64,000 nt of DNA from Candidatus Tisiphia endosymbiont of Nemotelus nigrinus. GTDB lineage: Bacteria; Pseudomonadota; Alphaproteobacteria; Rickettsiales; Rickettsiaceae. Location of the stretch: assembly GCF_964026475.1 (NCBI RefSeq), contig NZ_OZ032151.1, forward strand, positions 1,178,001 to 1,242,000, in the 5' to 3' direction. The translations under genes were made by a program, and so were the position numbers. Under the pieces are notes generated by a model. That model searched no databases and had not been told where the DNA came from. It saw only the letters and a list, made by a program, of their open reading frames with translations. Positions 57,047 to 64,000 of this stretch are shown piece by piece (the first letter of the stretch is position 1; each line of letters starts with the position of its first letter).

Positions 57047-57089
57047 ATAGCAATTATCTTTTGTCTAAATTTTCAAAAAAATAAAAATT
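57047..57089. repeat. ~40-bp sequence shared with the IS110 left end
   Basis: AGCAATTATCTTTTGTCTAA then ATTTTCAAAAAAATAAAAAT is nearly identical to 12466-12507, the 3' border of the IS110 element. Probably a solo remnant of that element's end. Confidence 0.55.
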
Positions 57090-57146
57090 ATTTCTTCGAG
57101 AGGAAACTAGGAGTTTGTCAAAGACGTGTTAGACAATGTTTACTAG

Positions 57147-57274
57147 AGAAAACTTACGCTATGTTATCTCAAATATTATTAAAAACCTTGACCAGAAGCC
57201 GTACTATCAAAGTGAATAATTTTATAATATCCCAGTACTAAGCTACTTGTTGTAAAACATAGCGTAAGTTTTAT
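57147..57274. repeat. Inverted repeat pair spaced by ~90 bases
   Basis: AAAACTTACGCTATGTT (about 57149-57165) and AACATAGCGTAAGTTTT (57256-57272) are exact inverses. The enclosed DNA has no gene. MITE-like or a long hairpin. The rest of 57035-57415 is otherwise featureless. Confidence 0.6.
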
Positions 57275-57415
57275 AGAATTACAAACAAGTGGTTCATTTA
57301 TCATGCTTTAATTACTTATGTATGGAACTATCCAAAAATGCTGTAATATTTTATCTATCAAAATCCTTAAGAAATTTATAAATTTTCATAAAGCTATTGA
57401 TGATTCTCAACCGTG

Positions 57416-57505
57416 ATTGATTTCGTGGGGGTATATCAGCTCGCAATGACATAATGCACCCCACTCGTCATTGCGAGAAGCCACTTTAGACGACGAAGCA
57501 ATCCT
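57416..57505. repeat. GTCATTGCGAG-type repeat overlapping the LRR gene end
   Basis: CTCGCAATGACATAATGC and CGTCATTGCGAGAAGCCACT...GACGACGAAGCAATCC. The last unit covers the final codons (DCFVV) and stop of the LRR gene on the minus strand. Confidence 0.8.
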
Positions 57506-59447
57506 TGAGATGAGTTAACAACTCATTGCTAGCCTGGCTGTCATCACCCACTAAATCCATCTCATTATTTACTGATGGATCGGATATATTACTTATCAAC
57601 TCCTGATCCGTTGATATCCTCAATACCGTATCTATGTTATTACAATTTGTTTGCAAGGTTGATAACGGCAAAGTACCCGTGTCACAAGATGCGTTTGTAT
57701 TATCATCCTGAGATTCGCTACCGCTTGCCTTCTTGCCACATAGTTTGTATAAACCAAAAGCACTCCCAAGAACACCTGCTAAAAACACAACACCAGCAAT
57801 TGAACTTCCTGTGACTTTTGCTAAAAACCAGTCTATTAACTTTTTTTCCTCAGGAATAACAAACCCACTCTGATGAACCGGCTCTTCATTAATAATAAAC
57901 TGTTGCTCAGTAGTAGCTTCTTTCTTAGCAGTTGCGAAAGCTACAGAAGCAGCTGTTGAAGCTACTCCTGTAACTTTTGCTAAGAGTAAGTCCACTAATT
58001 TGTTTCCTTCAGTGGTAACATCTTTCTTGGTAGTACCAGCCCCCTTAGTGGTAGCTTCTTCAGCAGTAGACTTCATGCTAGTAGCAGTTTCCTGAGTAGT
58101 AATACCTTTCTTAGTAGTAGCAACTTTCTCAGTAGTAGTCGGCTTCACGGTACTATCTTTCTCAGTAGTATCCAACTTCATGGTGGTAGTAGCTTTCTGA
58201 GTAGCGTCTTCGGCAACTCTCTTAACAACTACCTGAGCAACTCCCTTAGCAACTTCCTTAACAGTATCTTCTTTGGTTCCTTCCTTAGTGTTAGTTTTTT
58301 CAGTAGTAGTCAGCTTCACGGTACTATCTTTCTTAGCGGTAGCTTTTTTCCAGTTATTGTATATTTGTATTTTAAGAGCTTTTAGTCGTGATAATTCTTC
58401 ATTATCTCTTAATAGCTTGTCTAGACTTGCTTGCACAGCTTTAGTCTTTGTATAGTCCATATATCCTAGATCCACTATAATCTTGGTACCTCTAAGAAAG
58501 TATTTAATCTCTGCTATATCTTTAATACTTATATCGTTCCCTTCTATATTAAAATCAGTAACTTTAGTATATATACTAAGATATATTGCAATAGCTGGCA
58601 TATGGTCCACTATATTATTCATTGATAGGTTCAACTTATGTATCCTATGTCCAAGTGATTTTATAGCCTCTACTGCTCCCTTAAACCCTAAATCGTTGTC
58701 TGCTAGATTCAAATCCTCAACCTTAGTCGGTTTAAGTGCATTTACAATTGTGTCTACTTTGTTGGCTCCAATCTTGTTGCCTGCTAGATTCAAATTTTTA
58801 ACCTTAGTATATCTAAGACCCTTTACAAGAGCTAATGCTCCTTCTTGCCCTAGCTCAGCTCCACGAAGTGTCAACTTCTTAACATTAGTATCTTCAAATG
58901 CTTTTCCAACCTCTTTTGCGATTTTGGGGCTTATAATACAGCCTATTACATCAAACGTATTAATATTAGGATTTGCCGAGAGTGTCTCTTTAAGAACTTG
59001 TGGATCTAAATAGGCACCTCTGAAAGTTAATGTTTTACCTTCTATTGTAAATTGTTGAGGAAGAGTGTCTTGTGTGACTAACTTCGGGATAACTTGGTTA
59101 CCTAGAGTATTTACATGAGCAATAGTGTTAAACAAATTAGGCTGGTGATTCATCTTAGCTGAAGATAAGCTATTGTGATCATTGTCTGAAATACCCGGCA
59201 TAATTGGAGTAGTACCAATAGGTTTCAAAAAACTGCCAAGCAACAGGAGAGCCTTTCCCCAATGAGTATGTGCTTCCCCTCCATCAATATGCTCTACCCC
59301 AAAATCTGTCTTATGTTTTGCAGTAGGAATCTCGGTACTAAGAATCTCATTAAGATGCTCCTGTTGAGCTTTGTTAAGAGGCTTCTTATTACGGTAGAAA
59401 TTAGCCGCTTGCTTAGCCTTTTGTTTGTTATGTTTTATCTGTCCCAT
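57486..59447 (-). CDS. Leucine-rich-repeat protein with Thr-rich linker and C-terminal TM tail
   Basis: 653 residues. Residues 1-45 are basic and polar (GQIKHNKQKAKQAANFYRNK). About 165-335 holds seven or so RNI-type LRRs of ~28 residues (VKKLTLRGAELGQEGALALV, VKNLNLAGNKIGANKVDTIV, VEDLNLADNDLGFKGAVEAI). About 365-480 is Thr/Lys-rich with recurring DSTVK-TTTEK units. NKLVDLLLAKVTG and KKLIDWFLAKVTG form an internal duplication. A TM segment lies at about 548-569 and an 84-residue acidic tail with TLPLSTLQT follows. RNI LRRs bind proteins and are frequent in effectors acting on host cells. A strong AGGAG site sets the start. The plan matches the 46.5- and 50.2-kb proteins. Confidence 0.82.
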   Translation of the reverse strand: MGQIKHNKQKAKQAANFYRNKKPLNKAQQEHLNEILSTEIPTAKHKTDFGVEHIDGGEAHTHWGKALLLLGSFLKPIGTTPIMPGISDNDHNSLSSAKMNHQPNLFNTIAHVNTLGNQVIPKLVTQDTLPQQFTIEGKTLTFRGAYLDPQVLKETLSANPNINTFDVIGCIISPKIAKEVGKAFEDTNVKKLTLRGAELGQEGALALVKGLRYTKVKNLNLAGNKIGANKVDTIVNALKPTKVEDLNLADNDLGFKGAVEAIKSLGHRIHKLNLSMNNIVDHMPAIAIYLSIYTKVTDFNIEGNDISIKDIAEIKYFLRGTKIIVDLGYMDYTKTKAVQASLDKLLRDNEELSRLKALKIQIYNNWKKATAKKDSTVKLTTTEKTNTKEGTKEDTVKEVAKGVAQVVVKRVAEDATQKATTTMKLDTTEKDSTVKPTTTEKVATTKKGITTQETATSMKSTAEEATTKGAGTTKKDVTTEGNKLVDLLLAKVTGVASTAASVAFATAKKEATTEQQFIINEEPVHQSGFVIPEEKKLIDWFLAKVTGSSIAGVVFLAGVLGSAFGLYKLCGKKASGSESQDDNTNASCDTGTLPLSTLQTNCNNIDTVLRISTDQELISNISDPSVNNEMDLVGDDSQASNELLTHLKDCFVV

Positions 59448-59691
59448 TATTTTATCTCCTTTATTTTTATTACAAGTTGTTAAAATTGAACACTATTAAC
59501 TAATGTCGGATAGAACAATACCATTATATTAATATTTAACAACCTTTATGTAATAAATTATCTTGTAATAATTAAGATTAATTTACGTATTGTTTAAAAT
59601 AGCAGAACTATAGATTGATAATGATTTTCAACATGTGAATTATATAGGGTCATTTGCCTCACACAATAACCCTTCTACAATTAAATATTTA

Positions 59692-59767
59692 TGGTGCCGA
59701 TAAAGGGAATCGAACCCCCGACCTACGCGTTACGAATGCGTCGCTCTGCCAACTGAGCTATATCGGC
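59692..59767 (-). tRNA. tRNA-Thr (CGT)
   Basis: 76 bases with encoded CCA. Acceptor GCCGATA pairs with TATCGGC; D arm GCTC...GAGC; anticodon loop TTCGTAA with CGT, reading ACG; T arm GGGGG-TTCGATT-CCCTT has one weak pair. Lies seven bases downstream of tolB on the same strand. Confidence 0.95.
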
Positions 59768-59774
59768 AATGACG

Positions 59775-61109
59775 TTAATTTAACATTTTTGACCATTCTG
59801 GATCAGAAGCATCTTGAGGAGTGAGAATTTCTCTTTCATTATAACCGGTTAAGTCAATGGAATATATACGATTTCTTCCTGCTGTTTTGTTCCTAGGAGG
59901 CCAACCTTTAGCAAACATAATTATCCTACCATTGGCTGACCAACATGGGCTTTCAACTAGATACCCACTGGTTATAATTCTTTCACTATTCTCTTCAGCA
60001 TTGCCAATAGCTTTCATCACCCCAATGGTAAAACCCTCTCTAGAAATTTTAGTAAAGGCTATATAATCTCCTCTAGGTGACCAGCTTGGTGCCGCGTAAA
60101 CTCCTCTGCCAAAACTGATACGCTCCACATTTGAACCATCAGAATTCATAATATATAATTGCCTTGATCCATTTCGATCAGAATTAAAAACTATTTTACT
60201 GCCATCTGGTGAATAGCTAGGAGAAGTATTAATACCAATACCAGTGGTCAACTGCTTAGTTGCCATGCTATTCAAGTCAATTTCAAAAATATGGGTAGCA
60301 CCATTTCTTGCTATTGACATTATAGCCTTATTCCCCTGAGGGGAAAACCTTGGGGCAAAGGACATACCAGGGAAATTACCAACCAATCTCTCTTTACCTG
60401 TTTTAAGATCACGAATATACACATGCGGTTTCTGCTTTCGTGCATACGATAAATACATAATCCTATCTGCTTGCGGCGAAAATCTTGGAGTAAGGACTAG
60501 ATTTTTACCATCTGACAGATATTTATGATTAGCACCATCATGATCCATCATAGCTATTTTCTTTACCCGTTTTAGATAAGGTCCACTTTCTGACACATAT
60601 ACTATTTTTGTATCAAAATAACCTGAGTCCCCGGTAATTTTCTCGTAAATCTTATCAGCTATTTTATGAGCTACCCTACGCCATAAATGGGGCGATACTT
60701 CAAAAACCTCGTATACAAGATCTTTTTCTAAACTTACATCCCATAATATAAAACTAACCTTTATCTTGCCAGAAGATAGCTTAGTAACCTCACCATTAAT
60801 TAGCAGATTAGCATTAATTTGTCGCCAAGCAGCAAAAAGAGGCTTATGTTTTACTCCTAAAGCTTGTTCTATAAAAGAGGCAGTAGAAATCGGGCGAAAC
60901 ATACCAGAACTCTTTAGGTCATTAGATACTACACTAATTATATCAACACCAATTACATTATTCGCACTATTATCTGCATCAAATTTATTAATGGCTATCG
61001 GCATTGGATCAACATGTCCACGCTCTATAACTATAGTTTCTATTGCATAGCTATTAAAATTAATAGCTAATAACATTATAACAAATAAATACTTGACCAC
61101 TAATCCCAC
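59775..61109 (-). CDS. tolB: Tol-Pal system beta-propeller protein TolB
   Basis: 444 residues with a signal peptide ([17 protein letters not shown]). The N-terminal TolB domain (about 25-165) is followed by a six-bladed propeller of PD40-type repeats: [73 protein letters not shown]. TolB binds Pal in the periplasm and supports outer-membrane constriction during division. The start is GTG (61109), with a second GTG three codons on. The other tol genes are elsewhere. Confidence 0.96.
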   Translation of the reverse strand: MGLVVKYLFVIMLLAINFNSYAIETIVIERGHVDPMPIAINKFDADNSANNVIGVDIISVVSNDLKSSGMFRPISTASFIEQALGVKHKPLFAAWRQINANLLINGEVTKLSSGKIKVSFILWDVSLEKDLVYEVFEVSPHLWRRVAHKIADKIYEKITGDSGYFDTKIVYVSESGPYLKRVKKIAMMDHDGANHKYLSDGKNLVLTPRFSPQADRIMYLSYARKQKPHVYIRDLKTGKERLVGNFPGMSFAPRFSPQGNKAIMSIARNGATHIFEIDLNSMATKQLTTGIGINTSPSYSPDGSKIVFNSDRNGSRQLYIMNSDGSNVERISFGRGVYAAPSWSPRGDYIAFTKISREGFTIGVMKAIGNAEENSERIITSGYLVESPCWSANGRIIMFAKGWPPRNKTAGRNRIYSIDLTGYNEREILTPQDASDPEWSKMLN

Positions 61110-61191
61110 CTATATCAATTTCTTTATTGGCTATACTATAACAGACAAATTATAAAACACTAAGTATTAGAATGTGAAAAATAATAAATTT

Positions 61192-62142
61192 TTAAAAAAA
61201 ATCCAATGTTAAAAAAATACTAAAAAGATAAAATATTGAATAGGCAAATAATTTTTTAGCTTGTGTATTATCCTTATCGCTAAATAAAGAGAATGCATAA
61301 TATAAAAAAATTAGACCTAGTATAAATGCAGTAATTAAATATACATGATTGGTTATTCCTAAGAAAAATGGCATAAATGTAGTAATAACCATAATTATAC
61401 TATAGGCAAGAATTTGTTTCTTAGTATAATAGTCCCCTTTTACTACTGGCATCATTGGAATGCCACAATCCTTGTAATCTTCTGAGCGAAAAATTGCCAA
61501 TGCCCAAGAATGTGGTGGTGTCCAAGTTAAAATAATCATAAATAAAGAAAAAGAACCAAGTGAAATCTCATTAGTTACTGTTGCCCAACCGATCATAGGT
61601 GGTAGCGCACCTGCTACCCCACCAATAACTATATTTTGCATAGTTGAACGTTTTAACCACATAGTATAAATGAAAACATAATATAATATGGTTATTAGTA
61701 ACAATAAAGCAGATAGTAGATTAACACAAAGTCCCATCAAGAATACTGAGAAGAAGGCAACAACCACGCCAAAAGCTAAAGCATCCTTCGGTTCTATCAT
61801 CCCGATAACTAGAGGTCTGTTTTGTGTACGTTTCATTATGGCATCAATATCTCTATCATACCACATGTTAATAGCTGCACTACTACCAGCTCCAAGAGTA
61901 ATACAGAGCATAGCAACACAACCTATAAACGGATGGATTATGCCTGGAGCAAGCCATAGACCAGAAAAGCTGGTAAATACCACAAGTGCCATAACTCTCG
62001 GTTTCATCAGTAGAATATAGTCCATAATCGAGCTATTATTAGGTTTTTTTTGCATAGTATTAACATCTAGCTTGGCAAAATATCCATTAGCTTTTCTCTT
62101 TCCTAACTTTAAATTAAAACTCTTGGTTAATATTCTACTCAT
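61192..62142 (-). CDS. cyoE: Protoheme IX farnesyltransferase (heme O synthase)
   Basis: 316 residues of the UbiA prenyltransferase superfamily with about nine helices. The first Asp-rich site is [20 protein letters not shown] and the second lies in [13 protein letters not shown]. It converts heme B to heme O, the precursor of heme A for cytochrome oxidase (also named ctaB). AAGG five bases before ATG sets the start, although a second ATG 29 codons in, directly before the first helix, is also possible. Confidence 0.93.
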   Translation of the reverse strand: MSRILTKSFNLKLGKRKANGYFAKLDVNTMQKKPNNSSIMDYILLMKPRVMALVVFTSFSGLWLAPGIIHPFIGCVAMLCITLGAGSSAAINMWYDRDIDAIMKRTQNRPLVIGMIEPKDALAFGVVVAFFSVFLMGLCVNLLSALLLLITILYYVFIYTMWLKRSTMQNIVIGGVAGALPPMIGWATVTNEISLGSFSLFMIILTWTPPHSWALAIFRSEDYKDCGIPMMPVVKGDYYTKKQILAYSIIMVITTFMPFFLGITNHVYLITAFILGLIFLYYAFSLFSDKDNTQAKKLFAYSIFYLFSIFLTLDFF

Positions 62143-62216
62143 AACAACCTTAATTTACACGCATATACTACTATGATTTCAAGAATTGGGTAGACGAAGG
62201 TCAACTTCAATAAGAG

Positions 62217-62381
62217 CTAGACACTGTTAACAAAGCTTATTTAATTGGTGAATAAAGTCTTTTTTGCTGCAAATTATAAGATTTTTTTGAAATAGGTATA
62301 CTATTCCGGCAAAATCTTATTAATTTTTGCTAAAAAATCCATTAATTCATCAATCAAATAAGCTTTGTTAACAGTGTCTAG
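62217..62381. repeat. 165-bp palindromic element (reverse orientation of the 19429 copy)
   Basis: Begins CTAGACACTGTTAACAAAGC and ends GCTTTGTTAACAGTGTCTAG. Here arm B (GGTGAATAAAGTCTTTTTTG, CTGCAAATTATAAG) is on the left and arm A (TCTTATTAATTTTTGCTAAA) on the right. Confidence 0.88.
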
Positions 62382-62504
62382 ACCATGTAGTAGTCGTGAC
62401 AACTCGCAATGACAGTTTTAGCAAAATCTGTTATATCTACAATATAGCAGACTTTTATACTCCACTAATAGCTGTTTTCATTATTTTTGTGATATTTTAA
62501 ATTT

Positions 62505-62585
62505 TTTCTATACGAGAAACCACGTAGTGGCAACGAAACAATGAATGTGGATTGCCACAACCACTACGTGGTCTTGCAATGACGC
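62505..62585. repeat. GTCATTGCGAG-type repeat
   Basis: CGAGAAACCACGTAGTGGCA...GTGGATTGCCACAACCACTA...GTGGTCTTGCAATGACG, upstream of tlc. The gap 62143-62676 contains this, the previous element and the tlc promoter region only. Confidence 0.75.
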
Positions 62586-62676
62586 CTTTGTACTTTGAGT
62601 AATTAAACTCAAATAAAAGCACTTGACACGGGTTTTATAATGGTTTAGGTTGCTTGAAAATGAGTACGAGTATAAA

Positions 62677-64000
62677 ATGAATGTAGTAGGTTCTTCTGTC
62701 AATATGTGGAATAAAGCTAGAAATAGTAAATTTAGACACGTTGTTTGGCCTATTAGATCTAACGAGTTAGTAAAGTTTGTGCCTATGGCTTTACTAATAT
62801 TCTTTATTCTCCTTAATCAGAATCTAGTACGTAGTATCAAAGATAGCTTAGTAATAACATTAATTAGCTCAGAAGTTTTATGCTTTATAAAGCTTTGGGG
62901 CGATATGCCTATGGGCATCTTATTTGTCATCATTTATTCTAAACTTTGTAATATTATGACAACTGAGCAAGCGTTCAGGATCATATTATCTTTTTTTTTG
63001 GGATTTTTCCTATTATTTACCTTTGTTTTGTTTCCATACCGGGAGTATTTTCATCCAGATCCTCAAGTAATAGAATATTATGTTACTACCCTTCCACACT
63101 TAAAGTGGTTTATCATCATTTGGGGAAAATGGAGCATAGTGTTATTTTATATAATGGGGGAATTATGGCCAATGATTGTATGCACGCTATTATACTGGCA
63201 ACTTGCTAATAAGATTACCACTACTGAAGAAGCCCCAAGATTCTATTCGTTTTTCTCTTTATTTGGTCAAACTAATTTGCTAATATCTGGCAGTGTAATT
63301 GTCTATTTTGCTAAAGGTCAGCACTTCTTGATACCTCTATTTTCCCAGCTTAATGACCAAACAGAAATACTCCTGAAATCATTTATGGTGATTATTATAA
63401 TATCTGGGCTGATCTGTTTGGGTTTGCATAGATTCGTTGAATTAAAAATTATAGAGACTACTAAAAATATTAGATATAAAAATAAAAGAACTGACATACT
63501 AAAACTAGGATTAATTGAGAGTAGCAAAATAATTCTTACATCGAAATATTTAGGAATTATTTGTGTGTTAATGGTTTCGTATTCTATGTCAATCAACTTA
63601 ATTGAAGGATTATGGATGTCTAAAACCAAGGAATTATACCCCACTACCCAGGAATTTATATCTTACAGTGGAGAGGTGTTTTTTTGGACAGGAGTATTTA
63701 CTTTAATTTGTGCTTTTCTAGGTAGTAGTTTAGTTAGAAGTTGTGGTTGGTTTTGGGGAGCTATACTTACTCCTGTTGTAACATTAATATCAGGAGCAAT
63801 ATTTTTTACCTTCGTTATATTGGAAAAACCATTAATGACAATTATGACTGGTCTTAGTCATATTTCTCCATTAATGATAATTCTTTTCGTAGGGGGGTTG
63901 TGGCATGTTTTAGGGAAAGGAGTAAAATATTCGCTTTTTGATTTTACTAAAGAAATGGCCTATATCCCTCTTGATAGCGAAATGAAAACTAAGGGCAAAG
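62677..64000 (+). CDS. ATP/ADP (nucleotide) translocase of the Tlc family, cut by window edge
   Basis: The first 441 codons of a ~500-residue protein with about 11 membrane helices visible. The opening [76 protein letters not shown] and [20 protein letters not shown] match rickettsial/chlamydial/plastid nucleotide transporters, including the conserved KYSLFD-x-(T)K-(E/N)MAYIPLD block. These exchange host ATP for bacterial ADP or take up other nucleotides. Rickettsiae have several paralogues (tlc1-tlc5), and I cannot say which this is. The ATG at 62677 is the first in the open frame. Confidence 0.95.
   Translation, partial: MNVVGSSVNMWNKARNSKFRHVVWPIRSNELVKFVPMALLIFFILLNQNLVRSIKDSLVITLISSEVLCFIKLWGDMPMGILFVIIYSKLCNIMTTEQAFRIILSFFLGFFLLFTFVLFPYREYFHPDPQVIEYYVTTLPHLKWFIIIWGKWSIVLFYIMGELWPMIVCTLLYWQLANKITTTEEAPRFYSFFSLFGQTNLLISGSVIVYFAKGQHFLIPLFSQLNDQTEILLKSFMVIIIISGLICLGLHRFVELKIIETTKNIRYKNKRTDILKLGLIESSKIILTSKYLGIICVLMVSYSMSINLIEGLWMSKTKELYPTTQEFISYSGEVFFWTGVFTLICAFLGSSLVRSCGWFWGAILTPVVTLISGAIFFTFVILEKPLMTIMTGLSHISPLMIILFVGGLWHVLGKGVKYSLFDFTKEMAYIPLDSEMKTKGK

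Noticed and set aside
62508..62702. 64-codon minus-strand frame before tlc
   Set aside because: Falls across a dispersed repeat and the tlc start region; no support.

Overview
The window is a stretch of a low-GC chromosome from the Rickettsiaceae (Rickettsia sensu lato, including Tisiphia/Megaira-like endosymbionts). The evidence is a plastid/parasite-type ATP/ADP translocase (tlc) at the right edge, several ProP-like MFS copies in different stages of decay, a Sca-like autotransporter, the rne-lptE-holA and sdhC-sdhD-sdhA arrangements, an alphaproteobacterial ChpT homologue, and many short palindromic elements. One of these elements lies in frame inside aconitase, as rickettsial palindromic elements do. 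The exact genus cannot be fixed from this window alone.

Layout. 0-9.4 kb: end of a YgfZ/GcvT-like gene, AEC transporter, NADP-type malic enzyme fused to a phosphotransacetylase domain, Sca-like autotransporter, a double-HTH regulator and aminopeptidase P. 9.4-13.6 kb: a GT2 glycosyltransferase overlapping an outer-membrane protein gene, then an IS110 element inserted in a composite palindromic repeat. 13.8-19.4 kb: holA-lptE-rne, an MFS transporter and yraN. 19.4-27.4 kb: a degraded accessory region with three proP-like copies, an IS5-split HD-domain (p)ppGpp hydrolase-like gene, a CPT-like kinase, lptF, and remnants of a toxin-antitoxin pair and of a second IS5. 27.5-34 kb: trpS and a cell-envelope group (PBP1A, CDP-glycerol-transferase-like protein, CyaY, MltG). 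34-45.9 kb: sdhCDA, chpT, an RND pump, an amino-acid ABC permease, queF and acnA. 45.9-59.5 kb: repeat-rich accessory region with a family of Thr/Ser-rich, membrane-anchored modular proteins, interleaved with ccmA, secA, a parvulin-type isomerase, tRNA-Phe and an L,D-transpeptidase-like gene. 59.7-64 kb: tRNA-Thr, tolB, cyoE and the start of tlc.

The most interesting content is at 46.4-51.2 and 57.5-59.4 kb. A TPR-containing gene at 46539 is cut by an IS481 element, and an identical copy of the 20.5-kb IS5 is nested in the IS481 target duplication. Removing both elements on paper restores a single 473-codon frame. The restored protein ends in the same transmembrane segment and cytosolic-type tail as the neighbouring gene at 50208. 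Both genes are also preceded by the same ~120-bp block with an ATAGTT-N6-AACTAT palindrome. A leucine-rich-repeat protein at 57486-59447 has the same overall plan: N-terminal module, Thr-rich linker, TM segment, tail. I infer a modular family of host-interaction or surface proteins built on a common tail.

At least six kinds of short dispersed palindromes or repeats fill the intergenic space. Some supply coding sequence: 43 codons in acnA, and the stop codon of the LRR gene. Core genes look intact. Damage (frameshifts, IS insertions, truncations) is concentrated in transposases, proP copies, the HD hydrolase and the TPR gene.
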